A DNA stretch of 64,000 bases, from positions 1 to 64,000 of the forward strand of contig NZ_QXGR01000007.1 of NCBI RefSeq assembly GCF_003604195.1, in the 5' to 3' direction. Positions within the stretch are counted from its first letter, which is position 1; each line of letters begins with the position of its first letter. The DNA is from Simplicispira lacusdiani. Lineage in GTDB: Bacteria > Pseudomonadota > Gammaproteobacteria > Burkholderiales > Burkholderiaceae_C. The notes under the pieces were generated by a model that saw only the letters and a program-made list of their open reading frames with translations, was not told the DNA's origin and searched no databases. Both the position numbers and the translations under genes were made by a program. Shown piece after piece: positions 8,399 to 16,809 of the stretch.

Positions 8399-9200
8399 CG
8401 GACCTCCCTTGCTTCAGCGCCGCCGCCTGGCGCAGGCCGCCGCCCTGTGGACGGCCACGGGCGGCTGGCGGGCCACCCGGGCGCAGGACGCGCCGCCGGG
8501 CCGCGTGGTCGAATTGCGCGGCGAGGTGCGGCGCAACGGCGCGCGCCTCACCGCCCAGGACCGCATCGCCGTGGGCGACCGCGTGGAAACCGGCCCGGGC
8601 GCCAGCGCCGTGTTCACCGTGGGCGACAGCGCCTACCTGGTGCGCGAGAACACCCGCCTTTCGCTGGAAGGCGACAGCCCCGTGGCCGTGCGGCTGCTGC
8701 GCCTGCTCTCGGGCGCGGTGGCCAGCGTGTGGAACCGGGGCACCGACCGCCAGGTCGTCACGCCCACGCTGACGGCGGGCATCCGGGGCACGGGCGTGTA
8801 TGCCGAGGTGTTCCCGGCGCAGGACTTCCGCAGCTACTTCTGCAACTGCTACGGCACGGTGGACATCGCGGCGGGCGCGGACAAGGTGGTCAGCGAATCG
8901 AGCTACCACCAGTCCTTCTGGGCCGAGGCCACGGCGCGCAACGGGCGCACCCTGTTCCCGGCCGAGGCCATCAACCACACCGACGAAGAGATGGAAATGC
9001 TCGCGGCGCTGCTGCGGCAGCGCACGGCCTGGCAGATCAGCGGCGTGAGGGGCCCCAAGGACGGGCGCGGCCGGCAATACGGCCCCTACCGCTACCGCCC
9101 GGAACAGGCGCCGCCCGCACCGGCGGCACCGGCACCAGCGCCCCCCCCGCGCGCGGCCCCCGCCCCTGCGGCCCACGAGCCGCACTACAGCCCCAACTGA
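8358..9200 (+). CDS. FecR-domain periplasmic protein
   Basis: This 280-residue protein begins with a Pro-rich lead, then RRRLAQAAALWTATGG, a possible Tat-like or atypical export signal ending near RAQDAPP. The FecR core follows: GRVVELRGEVRRNGARLT, IAVGDRVETGPGASAVFTVG, then TPTLTAGIRGTGVYAEV. Two cysteines (FCNCYG) lie mid-protein, and the tail is a Pro/Ala-rich disordered linker. Unlike true FecR it has no cytoplasmic anti-sigma domain, and no sigma factor gene is adjacent. It resembles stand-alone FecR-fold proteins of unknown periplasmic role. It overlaps the end of the upstream membrane-protein gene. Confidence 0.8.
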   Translation: MTQPPSPPPPATTDGPPLLQRRRLAQAAALWTATGGWRATRAQDAPPGRVVELRGEVRRNGARLTAQDRIAVGDRVETGPGASAVFTVGDSAYLVRENTRLSLEGDSPVAVRLLRLLSGAVASVWNRGTDRQVVTPTLTAGIRGTGVYAEVFPAQDFRSYFCNCYGTVDIAAGADKVVSESSYHQSFWAEATARNGRTLFPAEAINHTDEEMEMLAALLRQRTAWQISGVRGPKDGRGRQYGPYRYRPEQAPPAPAAPAPAPPPRAAPAPAAHEPHYSPN

Positions 9201-9238
9201 CAACGCCCCCACGGGCCGGGAGGCCTGCAGGGGCGTTG
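9201..9238. terminator. Hairpin between convergent genes
   Basis: CAACGCCCC pairs perfectly with GGGGCGTTG around a 20-base GC-rich loop that can itself fold. It begins at the stop of the FecR-domain gene and faces the end of phoX. There is no U tract, so if it terminates transcription it is not a classic intrinsic terminator. Confidence 0.4.
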
Positions 9239-9291
9239 AAGGGGGCCTGCGCCACCCCTGCCCATGGCAGGCGCGGCGCGGGTGGAATCGT

Positions 9292-11499
9292 TCAGCTACC
9301 GATGCGGCCGCCGTCGTTCTTGGTGATGACGATGGTGGCCGAGCGCGGACGCTTGCCCGCGCCGTAGCCGGCGTTGGCGGGCCACTGGCTCTGGTACTTG
9401 GTGGGGTCGGCCACGTCGGCCATCTTGGTCGATTCGCCGGGGTGCTGGATGTTCACGAAGATGGTCTTGCCGTCGGGCGTCTCGGCCAGGCCGGTGATCT
9501 CGCAGCCCTTGGGGCCGACCAGGAAGCGCTTGAGCGTGTCGGGCGTGGCGGCCTTGCCGACATGGGTGGCCACGTCGAGCTTGCTGCCGTCGGCCTTGGT
9601 GTAGCTCAGCGTCTTCTTGCCGCCGTCGCCCACGCTGCCGGGCAGGGCGGCGAGCATCATGCAGTTGGAGACATCGGTGAAGGCGCCGTCGTCGGTCTGG
9701 ATCCAGCAGATGCCGGTGGCCTTGCTGAACACCAGGCCGTCGGGGCTGGAGAAGTCCTGATCGGCCGTCAGCGCCGAGATGTTCACCATGCCCTTGTCCG
9801 CGTTGGCCTCGGCGCCGAACAGGTACACGTCCCAGGTGAACGCCTGGCCCGCGCCTTCCTTCATGCGCACCAGGTGGCCGTTGGGGTTGCCGTTCTGCTT
9901 GGAGGTGCCCTTCATGTCGGTGTAGGCGCGCGGGTTGGCGGCGTCGGGCAGGTACTGGCCGCTGGCGGGGTCGATGCTGCGGTTGCTGTTGTTGGTGAGC
10001 GTGAAGTAGATCTCGCCGTTGGCGGGGTTCACGGCGTTCCACTCGGGGCGGTCCATCTTGGTGGCGCCCACGGCGTCGGCGGCCAGGCGCGTGTTGATGG
10101 CGATGTCGCCCGCGTCGCTGAACTTGTAGGCCGCATAGCTGGCGATGGCGGCGTTGGCCATGGACAGCTCCACCCAGGCGCCCGTGCCGTCGGCGTTGAA
10201 CTTGGCGACGTAGAGCGTGCCGCTGTCGAGGTACTTGTCGCCCACGGCCAGGCGGTCGGCGGCGTTGGCATCCTGCGCGTTCCATGGCGCGGTGGAGACG
10301 AACTTGTAGATGTATTCGCCGCGCGAGTCGTCACCCATGTAGACGGTGAGCGGCTTGCCCGCTTCCACCTTGCCGAAGGCCGCGCTCTCGTGGGCGAAGC
10401 GGCCCAGGGCGGTGCGCTTCTTGGCCGCGCGGGTCTTGTCGTAGGCGTCGATCTCGACGATGTAGCCCTGGCCGTTCATCTCGTTGCGGTAGTCGTCGCT
10501 GCCGTCGGCGGACGCGCCGGTCTTGCTGTTGTTCCAGCGCGCGTACTGGTCGGCCGTGCCGCCGCTCTCCCAGCCGTGGCGCGAGGCGGCGCCCTGGTTG
10601 CGGCCGTAGCGCTTGAGCGCGGCCACGCTCTTGTCGTTGCCGCGCGCGGCGTCGTCGGCGGCGCCGCGCGTGAAGTAGCCGAACCAGTTTTCCTCGCCCG
10701 TCAGGAAGGTGCCCCAGGGCGTCTTGCCGGTGCCGCAGTTGTTCAGCGTGCCGCGCGTCATGGTGCCGGTGGGCGAGTATTTGGTGACCATCTGCGCATG
10801 GCCGCGCGCCGGGCCGGCGATCTCGATCGGGCTGAGCGGCGTGAGGCGGAAGTTCATCGCCGAGCCGGGCACGTAGCCCCACTTGCCGGCCGTCCGGGTC
10901 ACCTCGATCACGGCGATGCCGTGCAAGGCCACTTCCTTGTCCACTTCCGAGGCCGGGCGGGGCAGCGTGGAGGTGCCGCCGTCGGCGTGGATGAAGAAGG
11001 ACGAGAGCTTCTCGTCGGTGGTGGCCTCGTGGTTGATGGCCAGCAGGCCGCGATCGGTGGCGCTGTCGCTGCGCTTGCCGTCGGCGCCCAGGCCGAACCA
11101 TTCCATGCCGTCGTGGTGGTCGCCGCCGCGCTTGTCGAAGTCGGTGTCGGTGCCGTCGTTCTTGTAGGCGGCCGTGCCCGCGATGATGGGGTCGCCCAGC
11201 GCATAGAGCACGCTGGCGGTGTAGCCCGCGGGCACGCTCACCATGTCGGCCAGGCTCTTGGGCACGGCGGCGAAGCCCAGCAGTTTCTCGGCCGGTACCA
11301 CCGGGTCGTCGCTGCCGCCGCAGGCGCTCACGCCAAAACCGGCCAGCATGGCCGTGCCCACGGTGCCCACGCCGCCGCGCAGCAGGCCCCGGCGCGAGAG
11401 GCGTGCGCCCAGCACCGCATCAAAGGTGGGGTTGGCGGAGGTGTTGGAGTTCTCGTCGTTGAAGTCGATGGCCTGCGTGGGCTCGCCGCGATGGGTCAT
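9292..11499 (-). CDS. phoX: PhoX-family alkaline phosphatase (DUF839)
   Basis: This 735-residue secreted phosphatase releases phosphate from organic esters. PhoX enzymes use Ca and Fe cofactors and leave by the Tat pathway. The twin-arginine motif is visible as LSRRGLLRGG, followed by a hydrophobic stretch ending GVSACGG. That end fits a lipobox (VSAC), so the protein may be a Tat-exported lipoprotein. Family features include EWFGLG, LLAINHE, TGEENWFGYF and the C-terminal SPDGLVFS and IFVNIQHPGE. The start MTHRGEPTQ matches the usual N-terminal extension before the RR motif. Directly upstream lies a four-unit Pho box, so PhoB control under phosphate starvation is likely. Confidence 0.93.
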   Translation of the reverse strand: MTHRGEPTQAIDFNDENSNTSANPTFDAVLGARLSRRGLLRGGVGTVGTAMLAGFGVSACGGSDDPVVPAEKLLGFAAVPKSLADMVSVPAGYTASVLYALGDPIIAGTAAYKNDGTDTDFDKRGGDHHDGMEWFGLGADGKRSDSATDRGLLAINHEATTDEKLSSFFIHADGGTSTLPRPASEVDKEVALHGIAVIEVTRTAGKWGYVPGSAMNFRLTPLSPIEIAGPARGHAQMVTKYSPTGTMTRGTLNNCGTGKTPWGTFLTGEENWFGYFTRGAADDAARGNDKSVAALKRYGRNQGAASRHGWESGGTADQYARWNNSKTGASADGSDDYRNEMNGQGYIVEIDAYDKTRAAKKRTALGRFAHESAAFGKVEAGKPLTVYMGDDSRGEYIYKFVSTAPWNAQDANAADRLAVGDKYLDSGTLYVAKFNADGTGAWVELSMANAAIASYAAYKFSDAGDIAINTRLAADAVGATKMDRPEWNAVNPANGEIYFTLTNNSNRSIDPASGQYLPDAANPRAYTDMKGTSKQNGNPNGHLVRMKEGAGQAFTWDVYLFGAEANADKGMVNISALTADQDFSSPDGLVFSKATGICWIQTDDGAFTDVSNCMMLAALPGSVGDGGKKTLSYTKADGSKLDVATHVGKAATPDTLKRFLVGPKGCEITGLAETPDGKTIFVNIQHPGESTKMADVADPTKYQSQWPANAGYGAGKRPRSATIVITKNDGGRIGS

Positions 11500-11548
11500 G
11501 GGGTTCCTCGGTGGGGTTGGGGTTGCAAACTCCACGAGCGTAGAAAGC

Positions 11549-11592
11549 CCCCATGACGGCGGCATGAAGGATGCGTGACGGCCCCATGACAG
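11549..11592 (-). promoter_or_regulatory. Pho box: four tandem 11-bp PhoB sites upstream of phoX
   Basis: Read toward phoX there are four consecutive 11-base units: CTGTCATGGGG, CCGTCACGCAT, CCTTCATGCCG and CCGTCATGGGG. Each carries the PhoB half-site pattern (C/T)(G/T)TCA(T/C) at a fixed 11-base period. The array ends 49 bases before the phoX ATG, a suitable place to act at a -35 region. PhoB binding is established for this repeat architecture. Its use here is inferred from sequence and from the phosphatase gene it precedes. Confidence 0.85.
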
Positions 11593-11606
11593 CCCCATCC
11601 AGCGGC

Positions 11607-11670
11607 CCTAAATGCTATTGTTTTGATAGCTTTTAGCGCTTTACCTGATTGCCTCCGAGGCCTATTTCAC
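11607..11670. repeat. AT-rich interspersed dyad repeat, copy 3
   Basis: The segment contains TGCTATTGTTTTGATAGCTT, then TTAGCGCTTTACC and the GCCTCCGAGGCC palindrome, ending in CTATTTCAC. It lies between the phoX Pho box and the start of the DUF3592 gene. It has the core TTTTGATAGCT...AGCGCTT block of the family and the GCCTCCGAGGC end also seen in copy 10. Confidence 0.65.
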
Positions 11671-11774
11671 ACCAAATCCGGCCGTCCCCCGCCCAGGGCG
11701 GCGCGGCGCCAAAGCCACAGCCGTTTGGCGCGGCGCCCCGGGGCAGACAGAATGGGCGCATCCACGCACCGCCC

Positions 11775-13532
11775 ATGTCCCCACGCAAGCCCTTGCGCAA
11801 GGCCCCTTCCGCCAAGACCAGCCGCTGGCTGGTCGCCCTGTTCGCCCTGCCCTTCGCGGCGGTGGGCATCGGCATGCTGCTGCTGAGCGTGCTGCCCACG
11901 CTGCACGACTGGACGCGCATGCAGTCCTGGCAGCCGGTGGAGGCCACGCTGCTGTCCGCCCGGTTGAACGTGCACACGGGCAAGTCGCGCAGCTACAGCG
12001 TGTCGGCCCATTACCGCTTCCAGGTGGCGGGCCGCGAGGTGGAGGGCCGGCGCGTGGCCATCTCGGAAGGCTCGGACAACATCGGCGACTTCCAGCAGCG
12101 CCTGGGCGCGCGGCTGGAGCGGGCCCAGGCCCGGGGCGAGACGGTGCGCGCCTGGGCCGACCCCGCCAACCCGTCCGACGCGGTGATCGACCGCAGCCTG
12201 CGCGGCGGGCTGCTGGCCTTCAAGATGGTGTTCGTGCTGCTGTTCGGCGGCTTTGGCGTGGGCCTGCTGGTGTTCGCCTGGCGCAACCCGGCGGACACGC
12301 CCGCCCCCGGCGACGAAGGGCCGAGCCCCTGGCTGGCGCGGCGCGAATGGGCGGGCAACCAGATCCGCTCCAGCAAGCGGCTGGAGGTGATGGTGGCCTG
12401 GGGCTTCGCCACCGTCTGGAACCTGATCGCCCTGCCCATGGCCGCCGCCAGCCTGCCGCGGCTGTGGCGCCAGGAGAACTGGCCCGCCGCCGCCGCGCTG
12501 GCCACCTTCGTGGCCGTGGGCCTGGGCCTGCTCGCCTGGGCCGTGCGCGCCACGCGCGACGCGCGCCGCTTTGGCGACCTGCGCCTGGTGCTGGACCCCT
12601 TCCCCGGCGCCATCGGCGGCGACTTTGGCGCCACGCTGGACCTGCCCACCGTGCCCTGGCAGGGCGGCCAGCAGTACCTGGTCACCCTGCGCTGCATCCA
12701 GCACTATCGCACCCGCTCGGCGGGCGAGAACAGCACCGAGGCGCGCGAGCAAACCATATGGCAGGCCGAAGGCATGGCCCAGGTGGAGCCGCACGCCGGC
12801 GGCAGCCGGCTGCGCTTTCGCTTTGCCGTACCGGGCGATCTGCCCGCCTCCGAGGCCCCGGCGAACGACTATCACGCCTGGCGCCTGCGGGTGGAAAGCA
12901 CCGGCTCGGACCTCGGCCTGGACCGCATCTTTGACGTGCCGGTGTACGCCACCGGCGCCAGCGCCCACCACCTCATTCCCGACGCTGCCCAGCACCCGGC
13001 CCTGCAGCCCCTGCGCGAAGCGCAGATCGACGAAATCAGCGACCTGGAGGCCATCGCGGGCGGGGTGCGGCTCTACCAGCCCTATGCCCGGGGGTGGCGC
13101 ACGCACCTGCCGCTGGCACTGATGGGCGGCGCCTTCGCGGGCATCGGGCTGTTTGCCGGCGCCAAGGGCGCGCCCCTGCTCTTCCCCATCGTCTTCGGCA
13201 CCCTGGGCGGTGCGCTGCTGCTCTATGCCCTGTTTTGCCTCACCAACAGCCTGCGCGTGGAACTGGGCACGCGCGGCCTGCGCACCGAGCGCCGCATTCT
13301 GGGCCTGATGCTGCGCTGGCGCCAGGTGCCCCCGCAGGACATCGCCCGCCTGCGCCTGAAAGAGAGCTACACCACCCAGGCAGGCACCCGAAGCACCACG
13401 TATTACCGCGTGCAGGTGGAACTGCGCAACGGCCAGGCCATCACCGTGGCCGACAGCCTGCGCGGGCGCGAGACGGCCGAACACCTGCTGCGCACGCTGA
13501 CAGAGCGCACGGGATACAGCGGCGGCCAATGA
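11775..13532 (+). CDS. DUF3592-domain membrane protein
   Basis: This 585-residue membrane protein starts with a basic N terminus and one hydrophobic segment (WLVALFALPFAAVGIGMLLL). The DUF3592-type extracytoplasmic segment WQPVEATLLSARLN to VSAHYRFQVAGREVEG follows, with the typical YRFQVAG(R)EVEG strand. More membrane helices come near residues 175-195 and 220-265 and two near 455-495, then a C-terminal soluble domain (ELGTRGLRTERRILGL). DUF3592 proteins have no known function. The start is at MSPRKPLRK. It converges with uvrD, 25 bases away, and stands alone. Confidence 0.82.
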   Translation: MSPRKPLRKAPSAKTSRWLVALFALPFAAVGIGMLLLSVLPTLHDWTRMQSWQPVEATLLSARLNVHTGKSRSYSVSAHYRFQVAGREVEGRRVAISEGSDNIGDFQQRLGARLERAQARGETVRAWADPANPSDAVIDRSLRGGLLAFKMVFVLLFGGFGVGLLVFAWRNPADTPAPGDEGPSPWLARREWAGNQIRSSKRLEVMVAWGFATVWNLIALPMAAASLPRLWRQENWPAAAALATFVAVGLGLLAWAVRATRDARRFGDLRLVLDPFPGAIGGDFGATLDLPTVPWQGGQQYLVTLRCIQHYRTRSAGENSTEAREQTIWQAEGMAQVEPHAGGSRLRFRFAVPGDLPASEAPANDYHAWRLRVESTGSDLGLDRIFDVPVYATGASAHHLIPDAAQHPALQPLREAQIDEISDLEAIAGGVRLYQPYARGWRTHLPLALMGGAFAGIGLFAGAKGAPLLFPIVFGTLGGALLLYALFCLTNSLRVELGTRGLRTERRILGLMLRWRQVPPQDIARLRLKESYTTQAGTRSTTYYRVQVELRNGQAITVADSLRGRETAEHLLRTLTERTGYSGGQ

Positions 13533-13557
13533 TCTTATGGGACGCGAATCCTGCGGC

Positions 13558-15933
13558 TCACTCCACCACCGTCAGCTTGGCCACCGACAGCGCCAGCCAC
13601 TTGGTGCCGTGGCGCGGGAAGTTGACCTGCGCGCGCGCGTCATCGCCCTGGCCTTCGAGCGCCAGTACCTTGCCTTCGCCGAACTTGGTGTGGAACACCG
13701 CCAGGCCCACGCGCAGGCCGTGCGCGGGCGCGGCCTTCTGGGGCGGCACGGGCGGGCTGGCGAAGGTTTCGGATTTGAAGCCAAATGGGCTTCTAACGCC
13801 CTTCTGGTAAGCGCCACCAGCTCCTGAATCAGGAGCAAAAGAGCCAAACCCCTGCTGCCGGGGCGTGATCCACTTGAGGGCGCTTTCGGGCAGCTCGTCG
13901 AAGAAACGGCTGCGCAGGTTGTAGCGCGTCTGGCCGTGCAGCATGCGCGTCTGCGAGTGGCTCAGGTACAGGCGCTTGCGCGCGCGGGTGATGGCCACGT
14001 ACATCAGGCGGCGCTCCTCCTCCAGGCCGCCCGGGTCGCTCATGGCGTTCTCGTGCGGGAACAGGCCCTCCTCGATGCCGCCAATGAACACGGCGTCGAA
14101 TTCCAGGCCCTTGGAGGCGTGCACGGTCATGAGCTGCACGGCGTCCTGGCCGGCCTCGGCCTGGTTGTCGCCGGCTTCGAGCGCGGCGTGGGTCAGGAAG
14201 GCGGCCAGGGGCGAGAGGGTTTCGCCGGTGTCGGCATCCAGGACGCCGGGCGCGGCGGCCGGGGCCATCGGCGCGTCGGGGTCCAGGCCCTGGCTGGCGG
14301 GGCTTTGCGTGAGGGGGCTGCCGTGCTCGTCCAGCGGCAGGGCCACCGCGTCGCGGCCGAAGCCCTCCTGCGTGACGAAGCTCTCGGCGGCGTTGACCAG
14401 TTCCTCCAGGTTCTCGATGCGGTCCTGGCCCTCCTTCTCGGTGCGGAAATGCTCGACCAGGCCGCTCGCTTCGAGCATCTGCTCGATGATGCCGCGCAGG
14501 TTCTTCCCCTGCGTCTGCTCGCGCAGCACATCGACCATGGCCACGAAGGCACCCAGGTTGGCGCCCGCCTTGCCGGGCACGGCGCTCACCGCGTCGTGCA
14601 GCGAGCAGCCCGCCGAACGCGCGGCGTCCTGCAACACCTCGATGCTGCGCGCGCCGATGCCGCGCGGCGGGAAGTTGACCACGCGGGTGAAGCTGGTGTC
14701 GTCGTGCGGATTCTCCAGCAGGCGCAGGTAGGCCAGCGCATGCTTGATTTCGGCGCGCTCGAAGAAGCGCAGGCCGCCGTATACGCGGTAGGGCACGGCG
14801 GCGTTGAACAGCGCGGTTTCGATCACGCGGCTTTGCGCGTTGCTGCGGTAGAGCACGGCGATCTCGTGGCGCGCGAAGCCGTCGTTCTTCACCAGTTGCC
14901 GGATCTCGTCCACCATCCACTGCGCCTCGGCGAAGTCGCTCGGGGCCTCGACCACGCGCACCGGCTCGCCCGCGCCCTGCGTGGTGCGCAGGTTCTTGCC
15001 CAGGCGGCGGCTGTTGTGGCTGATGAGGTGGTTGGCCGAGTCGAGGATGTTGCTGTAGCTGCGGTAGTTCTGCTCCAGCTTGATCTGCTGCTGCACGTCG
15101 AACTCGCGCACGAAGTCCTGCATGTTGCCCACGCGCGCGCCCCGGAAGGCGTAGATGCTCTGGTCGTCGTCGCCCACGGCGATCACGCTGCCATGCGCCT
15201 CGTAGCGGCCGTTCACCTCGTCCCCCGCGAGCTGCTTGAGCCACAGGTACTGCAGGCGGTTGGTGTCCTGGAACTCGTCCACCAGGATGTGCGCGAAGCG
15301 CCGCTGGTAGTGCGCGCGGATCGGATCGTTGTCGCGCAGCAGTTCGTAGCTGCGCAGCATCAGTTCGCCGAAATCGACCACGCCCTCGCGCTGGCACTGG
15401 TCTTCGTAGAGCTGGTAGATCTCGACCTTCTTGCGCGCATCCTGGTCATGCGCCTGCACGTCGCGCGGGCGCAGGCCCTCTTCCTTGCAACCTGCGATGA
15501 AATACTGCAATTGCTTGGGCGGAAAGCGCTCGTCGTCCACGTTGTGCTGCTTGCACAGGCGCTTGATGGCCGAAAGCTGGTCCTGCGTGTCCAGGATCTG
15601 GAAGGTCTGCGCCAGGCCCGCGGCCTTGTGGTGCGCGCGCAGCAGGCGGTTGCACAGGCCGTGGAAGGTGCCGATCCACATGCCGCGCACGTTCACCGGC
15701 AGCATGCTAGAGAGCCGCGCCACCATTTCCTTGGCGGCCTTGTTGGTGAAGGTGACGGCCAGGATGCCGCCGGGCGTGGCCTGGCCGGTCGAGAGCAGCC
15801 AGGCGATGCGCGTGGTGAGCACGCGTGTCTTGCCCGAACCGGCGCCGGCCAGGATGAGCGCATGGCCGGCGGGCAGGGTGACGGCAGCGAGCTGCTCGGG
15901 GTTGAGCGATTGGAGCAAGGGGGATTCGGACAT
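13558..15933 (-). CDS. uvrD: UvrD/Rep-type ATP-dependent 3'-5' DNA helicase
   Basis: This 791-residue superfamily 1A helicase acts in nucleotide-excision and mismatch repair. Motif I is AGAGSGKT, Ia is FTNKAAKEM, II is VDEFQDTN, III is VGDDDQSIYAFRGA, IV includes LEQNYRS, V is VHASKGLEFDAVF and VI is YVAITRARKRLYLSH. The C terminus has the UvrD/PcrA Tudor-like domain (GLAVFHTKFGEGKVLALEG). Between motif VI and that domain, residues about 696-719 are encoded by an AT-rich interspersed repeat, which lengthens a linker that is variable in the family. Length is slightly above E. coli UvrD (720). It is probably monocistronic, as both neighbours have their own spacing. Confidence 0.93.
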   Translation of the reverse strand: MSESPLLQSLNPEQLAAVTLPAGHALILAGAGSGKTRVLTTRIAWLLSTGQATPGGILAVTFTNKAAKEMVARLSSMLPVNVRGMWIGTFHGLCNRLLRAHHKAAGLAQTFQILDTQDQLSAIKRLCKQHNVDDERFPPKQLQYFIAGCKEEGLRPRDVQAHDQDARKKVEIYQLYEDQCQREGVVDFGELMLRSYELLRDNDPIRAHYQRRFAHILVDEFQDTNRLQYLWLKQLAGDEVNGRYEAHGSVIAVGDDDQSIYAFRGARVGNMQDFVREFDVQQQIKLEQNYRSYSNILDSANHLISHNSRRLGKNLRTTQGAGEPVRVVEAPSDFAEAQWMVDEIRQLVKNDGFARHEIAVLYRSNAQSRVIETALFNAAVPYRVYGGLRFFERAEIKHALAYLRLLENPHDDTSFTRVVNFPPRGIGARSIEVLQDAARSAGCSLHDAVSAVPGKAGANLGAFVAMVDVLREQTQGKNLRGIIEQMLEASGLVEHFRTEKEGQDRIENLEELVNAAESFVTQEGFGRDAVALPLDEHGSPLTQSPASQGLDPDAPMAPAAAPGVLDADTGETLSPLAAFLTHAALEAGDNQAEAGQDAVQLMTVHASKGLEFDAVFIGGIEEGLFPHENAMSDPGGLEEERRLMYVAITRARKRLYLSHSQTRMLHGQTRYNLRSRFFDELPESALKWITPRQQGFGSFAPDSGAGGAYQKGVRSPFGFKSETFASPPVPPQKAAPAHGLRVGLAVFHTKFGEGKVLALEGQGDDARAQVNFPRHGTKWLALSVAKLTVVE
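13776..13846. repeat. AT-rich interspersed dyad repeat, copy 4 (inside uvrD)
   Basis: The stretch from GAAGCCAAATGGGCTTCTAA through TGGTAAGCGCCACCAGCTCC to GAATCAGGAGCAAAAG has the AAGCGCC centre and the AGCTCCTGA arm of the family, with nested inverted repeats (GAAGCC/GGCTTC, GCTCCTGA/TCAGGAGC). It keeps the uvrD frame open and encodes a Gly/Ser/Ala-rich linker. Confidence 0.5.
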
Positions 15934-15977
15934 GGGACGATTGTAGGAAGCCCGGCCCCTGCGGCGCGCGAGGCGCC

Positions 15978-16808
15978 CTACTTCGGCGCTTCCAGGATCA
16001 CTTCCACGTGCCGGTTCTGCGCCCGGCCCTGCGGCGTGTCGTTGGATGCCAGGGGCCGGGTGTCGGCGAAACCCGTGGCGCGCATGCGGGCCGGGTCGAT
16101 GCCCTGGCCCTGCAGGTAGCGCACGACGCTGGCCGCGCGGCCGGTGGACAGCTCCCAGTTGGAGGGAAAGCGCTCGGTCTGGATGGGCACGTTGTCGGTA
16201 TGCCCTTCCACGACGATGCGGTGCCGCGCCGCGCTGCCGAGCACCGGCACCAGCCGCCCCAGGACCGCCAGCCCCGTGCCGCTGAGGCGTGCGTCGCCCG
16301 AGGCGAAGAGGATTTCGTTGCTGATGCGGAAGCTCACGCTGCCCTGGTTCACGATGACCTCGATGTTCTTGTCCAGACGGTCGAGCGGCAGCCCGGCGAG
16401 CGGGTCCTCCTCGGGCTGGGCCGGCGGCGGCGTGACCGGGGGCGCGACCGGAGGCACGATGCTGGCGTGCTCGGGATGCTCCCCCACCGCCACGACCGGC
16501 GATGGCGATTGCTCCGGCAGCCCCCGCGTGCCGGGGCCGGCGAACGAGAGCATCACCACCATCATCACCAGGATGAGCGTGACCATGTCCAGGTAGGTGA
16601 GCAGCCAGCCTTCCTCTTCGGCGACGGGGGTGGGGGCCAGGTGCCAGCGGGCAAAACGCCCCGTGGCGGCGCCCAGGCGGTTCGCGGCCCGGGAGCGGCC
16701 ACCACGGGCGGACAGGGCCGCCAGGCGTGCCAGCGCGTGGATGGCGTCGGGGCTGTCGGGCATGGCGTCTTGCGGCGCCGGGACCGGGACCGGGGCCGGC
16801 TCCTGCAT
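15978..16808 (-). CDS. MotB-like OmpA-domain stator protein
   Basis: This 276-residue protein pairs with the MotA-like protein encoded just upstream. One membrane helix carries the proton-binding aspartate motif, LLTYLDMVTLILVMMVVMLSF. A Pro-rich periplasmic linker follows. The C-terminal OmpA-like peptidoglycan-binding domain shows VEGHTDNVPIQT and ELSTGRAASVVRYLQGQGI. The N terminus (about 75 residues) is long and cytoplasmic compared with E. coli MotB. ATG was chosen with AAGGAGG eight bases upstream, one base after the motA-like stop. No flagellar genes are nearby, so it could be a second flagellar stator or a stator used elsewhere, for example in gliding or envelope work. Confidence 0.85.
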   Translation of the reverse strand: MQEPAPVPVPAPQDAMPDSPDAIHALARLAALSARGGRSRAANRLGAATGRFARWHLAPTPVAEEEGWLLTYLDMVTLILVMMVVMLSFAGPGTRGLPEQSPSPVVAVGEHPEHASIVPPVAPPVTPPPAQPEEDPLAGLPLDRLDKNIEVIVNQGSVSFRISNEILFASGDARLSGTGLAVLGRLVPVLGSAARHRIVVEGHTDNVPIQTERFPSNWELSTGRAASVVRYLQGQGIDPARMRATGFADTRPLASNDTPQGRAQNRHVEVILEAPK

Positions 16809-16809
16809 C

